64,000 nucleotides of DNA from UBA1546 sp049302185 (GCA_049302185.1 JBAQLV010000011.1:31877-95876); one strand, 5' to 3'; shown: positions 26,094 to 34,653, counted from the first letter of the stretch. The notes: generated from the letters alone by a model not told the origin. Numbers and translations: made by a program.

Positions 26094-26336
26094 ATGCTTG
26101 CAAAAACTGCAAAGTGGGGGCACAGTTTAGCCCTGAGAATACCTAAAGCAATAAGTAATGAATGTGGTATAAACGAAAACACTATGGTGGATATCTCATC
26201 AAAAGGGAATAAAATTATTATTACTCCTGTAAGAGAGGAAGAATATTCTCTTGAGAAGCTTTTGTCATCTGTTACAAAAGACAATATCTACTCCGAGGTA
26301 GATTTCGGAAAACCTGCAGGTAAGGAGCTTATATAA
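26094..26336 (+). CDS. mazE: MazE-like antitoxin (SpoVT/AbrB fold)
   Basis: Labile antitoxin that binds the following toxin and represses its own promoter. The 80-aa protein has the AbrB-type swapped-hairpin start (AKWGHSLALRIPKAISNECGI) and the C-terminal tail EVDFGKPAGKELI, which should fill the toxin groove. AAGGAGG lies upstream of the ATG. The stop overlaps the toxin start by one base. Confidence 0.9.
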   Translation: MLAKTAKWGHSLALRIPKAISNECGINENTMVDISSKGNKIIITPVREEEYSLEKLLSSVTKDNIYSEVDFGKPAGKELI

Positions 26337-26671
26337 TGTCTTACATTCCTGATAGGGGCGATGTAGTCTGGATTAATCTAAACCCCCAGTCAGGACATGA
26401 GCAATCAGGTCACCGACCTGTTCTCGTCCTTTCTCCTTCACCATATAACGGCAAGGTTGGTTTAATGGTCTGCTGCCCTATAACAACACAAAGTAAAGGA
26501 TACCCTTTTGAAGTCGCTATAAGCAACAATCCTAAAGTAACAGGCGTTATTCTTGCCGATCAGGTAAAAAGTCTGGATTGGAAAGCACGAGGTGTCAAAA
26601 AACAGGGAGAGGTTTCAGAGTTTGAACTAAAAGAAACGCTAAAGAAACTTAAAGTTGTAATAGAAATATAG
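26336..26671 (+). CDS. mazF: MazF-like mRNA interferase toxin
   Basis: Sequence-specific endoribonuclease of the PemK/MazF family. The 111-aa protein begins YIPDRGDVVWINLNPQSGHEQ, with GHRPVLVLSP (catalytic Arg region) and CCPITTQSKGYPFEV, all diagnostic. It is coupled to mazE. The pair lies next to a disrupted tRNA-Leu locus, which may mark an old insertion site (inference). Confidence 0.92.
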   Translation: MSYIPDRGDVVWINLNPQSGHEQSGHRPVLVLSPSPYNGKVGLMVCCPITTQSKGYPFEVAISNNPKVTGVILADQVKSLDWKARGVKKQGEVSEFELKETLKKLKVVIEI

Positions 26672-26869
26672 TAAAGAACCCTGCGCCTTTATCCAACTAT
26701 CAGACAACCTGCCATGCCGTATTCTGTTTTATTTTGTTTCAGAAGGAGAGCCACTGTTTTTCATTGTCCTTTCACTATCCTTTTTATTGTCCGACAAAAC
26801 CTTTTACTATACCATTACTACTGCACCAACTTTTGGAAGGTAAAGCCATTGATTTTTTATAGAAAGATA

Positions 26870-27108
26870 TGGTGCGAGAGAGGGGAGTTGAACCCCTACG
26901 GAGTTACCCATCCCGAATAACGCATCTTTGTTAATCTTCTCAAATGGTGGGCGTGAGAGGATTCGAACCTCCATGGGTTGCCCCACCAGATCCTAAGTCT
27001 GGCGCGTCTGCCAACTCCGCCACACGCCCTAATCTGCTAATTAAAAACAGCCCACCAAGTCGGGACGCGTCTGCTCTACGAGTCGTAGACCAGTTCCGCC
27101 ACTCTCGC
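26870..27108 (-). pseudogene. tRNA-Leu gene split in its anticodon loop by a second tRNA-Leu
   Basis: The 5' part (27108 down to 27057) has acceptor GCGAGAG, D-arm GGCGGAACTGG and the anticodon 5' stem CCCGA. The 3' part (26916 down to 26870) has TCGGG, a short variable arm, T-arm AGGGGTTCAACTCCCCT and acceptor CTCTCGC with encoded CCA. All seven acceptor and all five anticodon-stem pairs match, so both halves are one tRNA. They are separated by 140 bases that contain an intact tRNA-Leu. The D-loop also carries an extra palindrome CTACGACTCGTAG. It is most likely non-functional unless the insert is spliced out. Confidence 0.7.
26945..27029 (-). tRNA. tRNA-Leu (anticodon TAG)
   Basis: Acceptor stem GGGCGTG/CACGCCC, anticodon arm CCAGA-CTTAGGA-TCTGG, long variable arm, T-arm GAGGTTCGAATCCTC and encoded CCA are all intact. 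It lies wholly inside the anticodon loop of the broken tRNA-Leu. Confidence 0.95.
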
Positions 27109-27176
27109 TTGATTGATTTTAAAGGATTTGGTGCTGTTTGTTCAACGCTTGTCAGGAGATTCCATCTATCTGCGTA

Positions 27177-27461
27177 TTAATCTGCTTTATGTTCTCCATT
27201 GATAATATTCAGAACCATTTCTGCTGTTGTCTTTTTATGTCTGCCTGTAAAATTTATTTTTTCTCTGACTTCCCTTTCAATCTGAGCAATTTCAAGATAA
27301 AAATTTGTGCGGTTAATCCGAAAGTCCTTTGGCACATTTTCTTTTTCCATGATGAACCTGTAACATCCATCGCAGCTGAAGCCGTAGCGCCTTAATGCCT
27401 CGCTGCAAGCTCTGTCAATCGCCCTGTAAATTTCCGATAACCTGTCAAGATATTGTTTCAT
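27177..27461 (-). CDS. Small hypothetical protein
   Basis: I do not recognise this family. The 94-aa product is charged and helical, with CDGCYRF in the middle, and ends near NIINGEHKAD. The frame extends to TTG 27503, but that upstream part coincides with a 35-base sequence also found upstream of xerC, so ATG 27461 is preferred; neither start has a good ribosome site. It lies between the tRNA-Leu locus and the divergent response-regulator gene. Confidence 0.5.
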   Translation of the reverse strand: MKQYLDRLSEIYRAIDRACSEALRRYGFSCDGCYRFIMEKENVPKDFRINRTNFYLEIAQIEREVREKINFTGRHKKTTAEMVLNIINGEHKAD

Positions 27462-27477
27462 TTTAAAATGTTCATTT

Positions 27478-27512
27478 AGGAGGCTGTGTCTGTCTTTCGG
27501 CAATATTAAACT
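27478..27512. repeat. Copy of the 35-base end of the structured RNA at 44.3 kb
   Basis: This stretch, starting AGGAGGCTG and ending CAATATTAAACT, matches 44344-44378 at 33 of 35 positions. Similarity stops sharply at both ends. A run of CCTCCT follows at 27531-27540, so a small hairpin with AGGAGG could form. Confidence 0.75.
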
Positions 27513-27609
27513 ATTCTTTTTCCTCCTCCTCTGTGAGCGAATGTCTCATAAAAGTTCCATTTTTAGTGTATCAGATACGCAGGGGAAATTTCTAACTGTG
27601 CGAAAATGC

Positions 27610-27638
27610 TTGACTTTTTTCTGTCTTGGCAATAAAAT
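27610..27638 (+). promoter_or_regulatory. Promoter of the response regulator-valS unit
   Basis: TTGACT is followed after 17 bases by TAAAAT. A GGAAGGAG ribosome site and ATG 27665 follow at normal distances. Confidence 0.7.
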
Positions 27639-27664
27639 TTGAAAAATACCGGAAGGAGTAATTT

Positions 27665-28564
27665 ATGACGCGTAAGATGCTTCTTGCAGATGACAGTATT
27701 ACAATACAGAAGGTTGTAGAGCTCGTCCTTGCAGAGGAAGGGTTTGAGATAAAGGCTGTGAATAACGGTGAGGAGGCGCTTGCCGCAATCGAGACATTCA
27801 AGCCTGATGTAGTCCTTGCAGATATAGAGATGCCGAAGATGAACGGCTATCAGCTGTGCGAAAAATTGAAGGCACATCCTGTAATAAAAAATGTTCCTGT
27901 AATTCTTCTTTCAGGGGCATTTGAGCCGCTTGACGAGGAACTTGCAAGGCATGTAAAGGCAGACAGTTTTGTTATAAAACCATTTGAATCTCAGGAATTA
28001 ATAAGCAAGATAAATGCGGCGCTGGTATCTGCATCAACAATGGCAGAGACAGCAGAAGCTGTAGAAGCAGTGGAAGCAGAGGTGTTTGCAGAGGCTGTTG
28101 GCGCTGAAGAAGACCTCTGGGCAATGGAGGCAGTTGAAGGGGTTTCTGTGGAGACTCCTGCAGGGATAGAAGAGGTGTCCGCAGAAGAAGTCAGCATTGC
28201 CCAAGCGCTTGAAGCTGCGGAGATACAAGTGAGAAAAGAAATGCCTGAGATACAGATTCCATCAAAAGAGGAGTTTATTCCACTGTTTAAGAAAGCGGTT
28301 GACGAAAGGGTTGCATCAGCCCTTTCCGCTATAGATATTAAAGGTGTAATGCTTGAGTCGCTTATGCCGGTATTAAAAGATTCAGTCGAAAAAATCTTGT
28401 GGAAAATAGCTCCTGAGCTTACTGAAAGACTGGTAAAGGAAGTGCTGCAGAGTTCACTCGCATCGTTAAGCAAGGAAATTGAAAAGATAATGTGGGAGAC
28501 TGTTCCTGATATCGCAGAGACTTTGATTGCAAAAGAGATAGAGAAGATAAAGACAGAGATGTAG
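27665..28564 (+). CDS. Response regulator with repeat C-terminal region
   Basis: The first 120 residues are a CheY-like receiver: acidic pocket LADDS, phospho-acceptor Asp in VVLADIEMPKMNG, and the K-P pair in FVIKPFES. An Ala/Glu-rich linker (about residues 125-210) follows. The tail has two similar helical units, EKILWKIAPELTERLVKE and EKIMWETVPDIAETLIAKE. No DNA-binding or enzymatic output domain is seen, so it probably signals by protein contact. It is followed two bases later by valS, an unusual partner that may be only co-transcribed. Confidence 0.85.
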   Translation: MTRKMLLADDSITIQKVVELVLAEEGFEIKAVNNGEEALAAIETFKPDVVLADIEMPKMNGYQLCEKLKAHPVIKNVPVILLSGAFEPLDEELARHVKADSFVIKPFESQELISKINAALVSASTMAETAEAVEAVEAEVFAEAVGAEEDLWAMEAVEGVSVETPAGIEEVSAEEVSIAQALEAAEIQVRKEMPEIQIPSKEEFIPLFKKAVDERVASALSAIDIKGVMLESLMPVLKDSVEKILWKIAPELTERLVKEVLQSSLASLSKEIEKIMWETVPDIAETLIAKEIEKIKTEM

Positions 28565-28565
28565 T

Positions 28566-31310
28566 GTGACGGAATTAAGTAAGAGTTATATTCCCGAAGG
28601 GATAGAAGAAAAATGGTATGAACTGTGGGTTAACGAGGGCTATTTCAAACCTGAGATAAATCCCTCTGGAAAACCCTATTCAATTGTAATCCCTCCTCCA
28701 AATGTTACAGGCTCGCTTCACATGGGACACGCCCTTAACGCAACGCTTCAGGATGTTCTTGCGCGATGGAAAAGGATGTGCGGTTTCAGCGTGCTGTGGC
28801 TTCCGGGTACCGACCATGCCGGGATTGCAACTCAGAATGTAGTTGAAAGACAGCTTTCAGGAGAAAAGCTTACACGGCAGCAGCTCGGAAGGGAAGCCTT
28901 TATTGACAGGGTATGGAAATGGAAGGCTGAATACGGCGGCAGGATAACACATCAGCTTAAAAGGATCGGAGCATCGTGTGACTGGTCAAAGGAAAGGTTT
29001 ACGCTTGATGAAGGACTCTCAAGGGCTGTAAGAGAGGTCTTTGTAAGGCTTCACGAAGAAGGGCTGATATACCGCGACAACAGATTGATAAACTGGTGCC
29101 CGCGCTGTCATACAGCGTTATCCGACCTTGAAGTAGAGCACGATGAGTTTGACGGGACATTGTATTACATTAAATATCCATTAACCCCCCCATCCCCCCC
29201 CTTGGTAAGGGGGGGAGTTGAGGGGGGGTATATTACAGTTGCAACAACAAGGCCTGAGACCATGCTTGGAGATACAGCGGTTGCCGTAAATCCCTCTGAT
29301 GAGAGGTACAAGGATTTTATAGGGAAAACAATCGCCCTTCCTCTTACAGACAGAAAGATACCTGTTGTTCCTGACAGCGCTGTTGATATGACTTTCGGCA
29401 CAGGCGCTGTTAAAGTGACGCCTGCCCATGATTTCAATGATGAGGCTATTGCAAAAAGACAGAACCCTTCGCTGCCTTTTGTTGTTGTCATAGGGAAAGA
29501 AGGCAAGATGACTTCTGATGCAGGGCCGAAATATGCAGGGCTTGACAGGTATGAATGCAGGAAGCGCGTTGTCATTGATTTAAAGACTCTGCAGTTTGTA
29601 GAAAAAGAAGAAAAACACCGCCATGCAGTAGGACATTGTTACAGGTGCAGAACAATAATAGAGCCTCTGCCGACATTGCAGTGGTATGTGAATGTCGGGA
29701 CGCTGGCAAGGGATGCGATAGGCGCTGTTAGAAGCGGAAAGATAAGGATAATGCCCCAGTCATGGGAAAATTCATACTTCGGATGGATGGAAAATATAAA
29801 GGATTGGTGCATTTCGCGCCAGATATGGTGGGGACACAGGATTCCTGTGTGGTACTGTCAGGAAATAAATAATGAGATATGCAGGAAAAAAGGAGGAGTT
29901 ATAGTATCACGCGAAACTCCGAAAGAATGTTCGTTCTGCGGTTCCAAAAAATTAGTTCAGGACGAGGATGTGCTTGATACCTGGTTTTCGTCCGCGCTCT
30001 GGCCATTTTCAACGCTTGGCTGGCCTGAACCAACCGATGATTTAAAGAAATTTTATCCTACGAGTGTTCTGGTAACTGCCTTTGATATCCTGTTTTTCTG
30101 GGTTGCACGCATGATAATGATGGGACTTAAGTTCATGGAAGACGCGCCTTTCAGAGATGTTTATATACATGCGATTATCAGGGATGCGTCAGGGCAGAAG
30201 ATGTCAAAGTCAAAAGGCAATGTTATTGACCCTTTGATAATGATAGATAAATACGGCACAGATGCATTCAGGTTTACTCTGTGCGCATTTGCGGCGCAGG
30301 GCAGGGACATAAGATTCTCAGAGGAGAGGGTTGAGGGATACAGGCATTTTGTGAACAAGCTGTGGAATGCAGCAAGATTTATAATGATGAACATAAAGAC
30401 AGTGAACAGTGAACAGTTAACGGTGAACAGTCTTGATCTCGCCAGCAGGTGGATACTGAGCAGGTTGGCCGGAACTGCTGATGAAATAAACGCAGCGCTT
30501 GAAGAATACAGATTTAATGATGCGGCAAACAGCATCTATCATTTTATATGGCATGAGTTCTGCGACTGGTATATTGAGATGTCAAAGACTGAGATAAGCA
30601 ATCCGAAATCAACGGCCGGGGTTATGCAGTGCCTGCTTTATACGCTTGAAACCTCCCTGAAGCTTCTTCATCCGTTCATGCCTTTTGTAACAGAAGAGAT
30701 ATGGCAGAACATGCCCTTTGCCGGTAACGAGCCGCGCTCAGCGAGCCCCGACAAGTCGGGGTTGTGCAGGAAGAGCATTGTTATTTCCGATTATCCTCAA
30801 TCGCTTCCAAGAGACTCTCAGGCAGAAACAGAGATGTCTTATGTTATAGAGGCGATAACAGGTATAAGGACTGTCAGGGGCGAACTGAATATCTCTCCTT
30901 CTGTTGAGGTAAACGTATTAATAAAGACCTTTTCCGGTGAAGTATCAGGTATTCTCAGAGCCAATCTGCATTACATTAAAAAGCTCTCGCGGACAGCGGA
31001 TGTAACAATTGGGGAGGATATAAAAAAGCCTGCTGATTCTGCGGTATGCGTTAAGGATTTCATGGAAGTATACATCCCGATTAAGGGGCTTTTGAATATT
31101 GACGCGGAAATTGATAAACTTATAAAGGAATCAAGAAAGGTTGAGGAGGCGATGGCTTTCATTGACAGAAAATTGATGAATGAGGATTTTCTGAAAAAAG
31201 CGCCTGAGAATGTAGTTGAAAAGGAGAAGGCAAAGCACAGCGAGCTTGCCGCAAAGAAGGAAAGGATAAAGGAGAACATTAACAAACTTAAAGCAGCAGG
31301 ATCCGCCTAA
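28566..31310 (+). CDS. valS: Valyl-tRNA synthetase
   Basis: Charges tRNA-Val. The 914-aa class I synthetase has PPPNVTGSLHMGHALN (HIGH motif), the editing domain with TTRPETMLGDTAVAV, the KMSKSKGNVIDP motif, the anticodon-binding domain and a C-terminal coiled coil. Three pieces are encoded by dispersed repeats: PLTPPSPPLVRGGVEGG (29181-29229, inside the editing domain), VNSEQLTVNS (30399-30430) and the palindrome at 30739-30763. The frame is intact throughout. Start GTG 28566 lies next to the previous stop, suggesting translational coupling. Confidence 0.96.
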   Translation: MTELSKSYIPEGIEEKWYELWVNEGYFKPEINPSGKPYSIVIPPPNVTGSLHMGHALNATLQDVLARWKRMCGFSVLWLPGTDHAGIATQNVVERQLSGEKLTRQQLGREAFIDRVWKWKAEYGGRITHQLKRIGASCDWSKERFTLDEGLSRAVREVFVRLHEEGLIYRDNRLINWCPRCHTALSDLEVEHDEFDGTLYYIKYPLTPPSPPLVRGGVEGGYITVATTRPETMLGDTAVAVNPSDERYKDFIGKTIALPLTDRKIPVVPDSAVDMTFGTGAVKVTPAHDFNDEAIAKRQNPSLPFVVVIGKEGKMTSDAGPKYAGLDRYECRKRVVIDLKTLQFVEKEEKHRHAVGHCYRCRTIIEPLPTLQWYVNVGTLARDAIGAVRSGKIRIMPQSWENSYFGWMENIKDWCISRQIWWGHRIPVWYCQEINNEICRKKGGVIVSRETPKECSFCGSKKLVQDEDVLDTWFSSALWPFSTLGWPEPTDDLKKFYPTSVLVTAFDILFFWVARMIMMGLKFMEDAPFRDVYIHAIIRDASGQKMSKSKGNVIDPLIMIDKYGTDAFRFTLCAFAAQGRDIRFSEERVEGYRHFVNKLWNAARFIMMNIKTVNSEQLTVNSLDLASRWILSRLAGTADEINAALEEYRFNDAANSIYHFIWHEFCDWYIEMSKTEISNPKSTAGVMQCLLYTLETSLKLLHPFMPFVTEEIWQNMPFAGNEPRSASPDKSGLCRKSIVISDYPQSLPRDSQAETEMSYVIEAITGIRTVRGELNISPSVEVNVLIKTFSGEVSGILRANLHYIKKLSRTADVTIGEDIKKPADSAVCVKDFMEVYIPIKGLLNIDAEIDKLIKESRKVEEAMAFIDRKLMNEDFLKKAPENVVEKEKAKHSELAAKKERIKENINKLKAAGSA
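29181..29229. repeat. In-frame C/G-run palindrome inside valS editing domain
   Basis: Runs of C and G flank CTTGGTAAGG. The element belongs to the same family as those at 12.3, 23.4, 46.3, 58.8 and 63.96 kb, and it lies in frame. Confidence 0.8.
30399..30430. repeat. In-frame GTGAACAGT word inside valS
   Basis: Three copies of the GTGAACAGT word, one changed to GAACAGTTAACG. Identical words occur between genes at 33.7 and 38.3 kb. Confidence 0.7.
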
Positions 31311-31326
31311 GGCGGAAGGGGGTAAT

Positions 31327-31812
31327 ATGGCAGCAAAGAGTAAAGAGATTATCAAAGAGAAGGATGTCGAGATAATTGAGGCTGAATCCGTAAATATAAA
31401 ACAGAGTTCTGTAAGGGCTGTTGACGGCGGGCATATTGAGATGCAGCAGGTAGGAGCCCTGAGCATTGACGGCGACAGGATTGAAGTTACGCAGGGCGCT
31501 GCCTGTATTCTCAGAGGCAATGACGTGAGCCTGAACCAGAGCATCAGCGCGGTAACCGCAGGGAACAATGTATCGCTTAATTTCTCCCTGTCTCCCATGG
31601 TCGTATCAAAAGAGGAAGCGGTTTCCAATAAGAGCGCAGTGGGTGTTATGGCTGCTATGAATATCAAGGTTAAGAACAGCGCATCTATCCTGATGATTGC
31701 CAATAACGTTGAAGGCAATGTTACCACACTGTTTGACTGGCGTGCGGCTGTTGCCATGGGAGCTGTTTTTGGAGGCGTGTGGGGGCTCTTTTCTCTGTTC
31801 AGGAAGAGATAG
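31327..31812 (+). CDS. Beta-repeat protein with C-terminal membrane anchor
   Basis: I do not recognise a named family. The first 125 residues are made of short alternating units (IKQSSVRAVDGGHIEMQQVG, ISAVTAGNNVSLNFS) of the kind that form stacked beta strands, somewhat like bactofilins. A hydrophobic helix near residues 140-156 (VAMGAVFGGVWGLFSLF) ends in a basic RKR, so the chain is likely tail-anchored. It sits between valS and nadC on the same strand and is probably in the same transcript. Confidence 0.75.
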   Translation: MAAKSKEIIKEKDVEIIEAESVNIKQSSVRAVDGGHIEMQQVGALSIDGDRIEVTQGAACILRGNDVSLNQSISAVTAGNNVSLNFSLSPMVVSKEEAVSNKSAVGVMAAMNIKVKNSASILMIANNVEGNVTTLFDWRAAVAMGAVFGGVWGLFSLFRKR

Positions 31813-31815
31813 GAT

Positions 31816-32658
31816 ATGAAGATACCACACAGCGTCAGAGAAATAATCCGCATAGCGCTTGAAGAGGATATAGGAAACGGCGATATTACGACTGCATTTC
31901 TTATACCTGAAGACAGCGAATCAAGGGCATTAATAATAGCGAAAGGCAATTTTGTTGTTGCCGGCATCCCTTTCATAAAAGAAGTTTTTAGCTTTTTCGA
32001 CCGGGAAGTGAGATTTAATGTTTTTATCAATGACGGCTCCAAGGTGATGAAAGGAGATGTTATCGCTGAGGTCTCAGGAAGAACAAAGGTCCTGCTTTCG
32101 GGGGAAAGGGTCAGCCTCAATATACTTCAGCGCCTGTCAGGCATAGCCACGCTTACAAATATGTTCGTAGAAAAAGTTAAAGGACTCAAGACAAAGATTG
32201 TGGATACCAGGAAAACGACACCGGGGCTGAGGTTTATGGAAAAGTATGCTGTGAGAGTCGGAGGAGGAAACAATCACAGGTTCGGGCTTTTTGACGGCAT
32301 ATTGATAAAGGACAACCATATCGAGGCTGTCGGAAGCATAACAGAGGCGCTGCGTCTGGCAAGTGAAGGGCATCATCTTGCAAAGATTGAGGTCGAGGTG
32401 GAAAACCTCAATGACCTGAAAGAGGCTGTAGAAGGAGGCTCTGACATTGTGATGCTTGACAACATGTCTATCCAGGATATGAAAGAGGCTGTAAATATTG
32501 TCCGCACCTCGAAGAAAGATGTAATCCTTGAGGCGTCAGGGAATGTCAGTCTTGAGAACGTCAGAGAGGTTGCAGAGACAGGTGTGGATTTAATCTCAAT
32601 AGGCGCCTTAACTCATTCAGCAACCGCAGTTGATATAAGCATGAAGATAGTAAAGTAA
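31816..32658 (+). CDS. nadC: Nicotinate-nucleotide pyrophosphorylase (carboxylating)
   Basis: Converts quinolinate and PRPP to nicotinate mononucleotide in de novo NAD synthesis. The 280-aa protein shows EEDIGNGDITTAFL, RVSLNILQRLSGIATLT, the substrate-binding DTRKTTPGLRFMEKYAV, and VGGGNNHRFGLFDGILIKDNH. The C-terminal SIGALTHSATAVDISMK is complete. It follows the preceding small gene by three bases. Confidence 0.96.
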   Translation: MKIPHSVREIIRIALEEDIGNGDITTAFLIPEDSESRALIIAKGNFVVAGIPFIKEVFSFFDREVRFNVFINDGSKVMKGDVIAEVSGRTKVLLSGERVSLNILQRLSGIATLTNMFVEKVKGLKTKIVDTRKTTPGLRFMEKYAVRVGGGNNHRFGLFDGILIKDNHIEAVGSITEALRLASEGHHLAKIEVEVENLNDLKEAVEGGSDIVMLDNMSIQDMKEAVNIVRTSKKDVILEASGNVSLENVREVAETGVDLISIGALTHSATAVDISMKIVK

Positions 32659-32664
32659 CGCTTT

Positions 32665-33705
32665 TTAAGGGAATAGGGCTATGTTTTTCAGCCCTTCGGT
32701 TTCCTTAAACCCCATCATGATATTCATGTTGTGCACTGCCTGCCCTGAGGCGCCTTTCATCAAGTTGTCAATTGCAGTGACAATTATGAGGGTATTTGTC
32801 CGTTTGTTTACAGCAAGCCCGATATCGCAGAGGTTCGTCCCCCGGACATTTTTAACATTCGGGAATTTGCCTTCAGCAAGCGCCCTTATAAACGGCTCTT
32901 TTGCAAAAACCTTTTTGTAAGCATCAAGAACTGCTCTTGTATCAGCCTTCTTTTTTAATTTTGCGTAGATAGTTGTGAGTATCCCCCTGTCGTAAGACCC
33001 AAGATGAGGGGTGAAATTAACCTTTAAATCTTTATGAGCTATGGCAGAGAGTTCCTGCTCTATCTCAGGCGTGTGCCTGTGTGATGCAACTGAGTAAGCC
33101 TTGAATCCTTCATTGACTTCACAGAATGAGAATGCGGCATCAGCGTTTCTGCCTGCGCCTGTTGTTCCTGATGTTGAATCTATAACGATAGAATCTGCAT
33201 CTATGAGACGGGTCTTCATAGCAGGATAAAGTCCGAGGATTGCGCCTGTCGGATAACAGCCGGGATTTGCTATGATGGATGATTTTGCAATTTTCGCCCT
33301 GTACAGTTCAGGCAGTCCATACACAGCCCTTTTCAGTGTCCCGTGAAATTTGTGCGGAGTCTTATACCACTCCTCGTATATTTCAGCAGACCTTAGCCTG
33401 TAATCAGCGGAGAGGTCAATAACTTTTTTCCCGTGCCTGAAGAAAAAATCCACCGCACTCTGCGAGGCGGCATGCGGCAACGCCAGAAAAAAGATGTCAG
33501 CCTTTTTCAGAAGTTTTTCTCTGTCTAATGGTTCGTATGTTAGATTTGAGTGATTGCTAAGATGAGGGAATAAATCGCTTACGGTTTTGCCTGATGATTT
33601 TTCTGAGGTTACGGCAGTTATTTTGACATAGGGATGGTTTGAAAGAAGGCGGATAAGTTCGCCTCCTGTATAACCGCTGCCTCCGCAAATAGCTACCTTT
33701 AGCAT
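32665..33705 (-). CDS. argC: N-acetyl-gamma-glutamyl-phosphate reductase
   Basis: Third step of arginine synthesis. The 346-aa enzyme has the nucleotide-binding GGSGYTGGELIRLL, the active-site Cys in NPGCYPTGAILGL, and catalytic-domain segments HRHTPEIEQEL and GTNLCDIG. ATG 33705 is chosen; GTG 33723 would add six residues from a repeat-rich leader. Stops of argC and nadC face each other with six bases between. argB is in a different operon at 39.7 kb. Confidence 0.95.
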   Translation of the reverse strand: MLKVAICGGSGYTGGELIRLLSNHPYVKITAVTSEKSSGKTVSDLFPHLSNHSNLTYEPLDREKLLKKADIFFLALPHAASQSAVDFFFRHGKKVIDLSADYRLRSAEIYEEWYKTPHKFHGTLKRAVYGLPELYRAKIAKSSIIANPGCYPTGAILGLYPAMKTRLIDADSIVIDSTSGTTGAGRNADAAFSFCEVNEGFKAYSVASHRHTPEIEQELSAIAHKDLKVNFTPHLGSYDRGILTTIYAKLKKKADTRAVLDAYKKVFAKEPFIRALAEGKFPNVKNVRGTNLCDIGLAVNKRTNTLIIVTAIDNLMKGASGQAVHNMNIMMGFKETEGLKNIALFP

Positions 33706-33720
33706 ATTAAGTGAATAGCT

Positions 33721-33822
33721 CACGGAACAGATAGTTCACCGTTCACGGTTCACGGCAAAAGATGTATTTCTGTGAACTGTCAACTGTCAACTGTGAACTT
33801 TTAAAAAAACGACTGTTCACTG
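33721..33822. repeat. GTTCAC/GTGAAC repeat cluster between argC and rpsI
   Basis: Copies of GTTCACGGTTCACGG and AACTGTCAACTGTCAACTGTGAAC lie in inverted order, so the stretch can fold on itself. It may act as the 3' end of the rplM-rpsI transcript. Confidence 0.7.
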
Positions 33823-34215
33823 TTATCTCTTCGAGAACTGGAATCTCTTTCTTGCGCCCTTTTGCCCGTATTTCTTTCTCTCTGTTTCTCTGGGGTCTCT
33901 AGTTAAGAAGCCTTCTTTCTTAAGTTTCAGCCTGAGGTCGTTGTCTATTGAGAGTATTGCCCGTGAAATTCCGTGCCTGAGCGCTCCTGCCTGTCCTGAA
34001 AGGCCGCCGCCTACAACTGTTGCGGTTATGTTGTATTTGCCTGACATCCCTGTTAGCTCAAGGGGCTGTCTTATCATCATCCGCAGAGTCTCGCGGACGA
34101 AATACGAGTCAAGAGGTTTTTCATTTACAACCATACGGCCGTTGCCGGGGTACATGCTCACCCTTGCAATAGAGGACTTCCTGCGTCCTGTAGCATTGTA
34201 TTTTATTTCAGCCAT
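33823..34215 (-). CDS. rpsI: 30S ribosomal protein S9
   Basis: Small-subunit ribosomal protein whose C-terminal tail contacts P-site tRNA. The 130-aa chain starts YNATGRRKSSIARV and ends in the typical basic RKRFQFSKR. It follows rplM with no gap, the standard bacterial pair. Confidence 0.98.
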   Translation of the reverse strand: MAEIKYNATGRRKSSIARVSMYPGNGRMVVNEKPLDSYFVRETLRMMIRQPLELTGMSGKYNITATVVGGGLSGQAGALRHGISRAILSIDNDLRLKLKKEGFLTRDPRETERKKYGQKGARKRFQFSKR

Positions 34216-34653
34216 TTAAAACTCCTTATATTGTAAGATTTCAGGTTTCTGGGCAGCGTGTGGATGTGCGCTTCCTTTATACACCTTGAGCTTTTTGAGC
34301 ATTGCCCTTCCGAGTCTGTTTTTAGGAAGCATTCCCCATACAGCGTCGCTTATAACCTTTTCGGGTTCTTTGGAAAGACGTTCTCTGAGCGTTTTGGCTT
34401 TTATGCCGCCGGGGTATCCTGAGTGATGGTAATAAATTTTATCGTCAAGCTTTTTGCCTGTTGTCCTGACCTTTTCGGCATTCACGACAACTACAAAATC
34501 ACCTGTGTCTACGTTCGGGGTAAATATAGCCTTGTTTTTACCGCGCAGGCAGACAGCAATTTTTACAGCAAGCCTTCCGAGAACTGTGTCTTTGGCATCT
34601 ACGAGATACCACTTATACTCAATATCAGTTTTTTTAGCAAACTTGGTTTTCAT
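34216..34653 (-). CDS. rplM: 50S ribosomal protein L13
   Basis: Large-subunit assembly protein. The 145-aa chain has WYLVDAKDTVLGRLAVKIA, GDFVVVVNAEKV and the signature GMLPKNRLGRAMLKKLKVY. It is the first gene of the rplM-rpsI pair. No other ribosomal gene is nearby. Confidence 0.98.
   Translation of the reverse strand: MKTKFAKKTDIEYKWYLVDAKDTVLGRLAVKIAVCLRGKNKAIFTPNVDTGDFVVVVNAEKVRTTGKKLDDKIYYHHSGYPGGIKAKTLRERLSKEPEKVISDAVWGMLPKNRLGRAMLKKLKVYKGSAHPHAAQKPEILQYKEF

Noticed and set aside
26870..27108. Group I intron in tRNA-Leu(UAA)
   Set aside because: The break is at the right place, but the 140-base insert is too short, contains a whole tRNA, and the 3' side lacks the expected AA of the anticodon.
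31131..32120. 329-codon minus-strand frame over valS end and nadC
   Set aside because: It crosses three real plus-strand genes and shows no domain.
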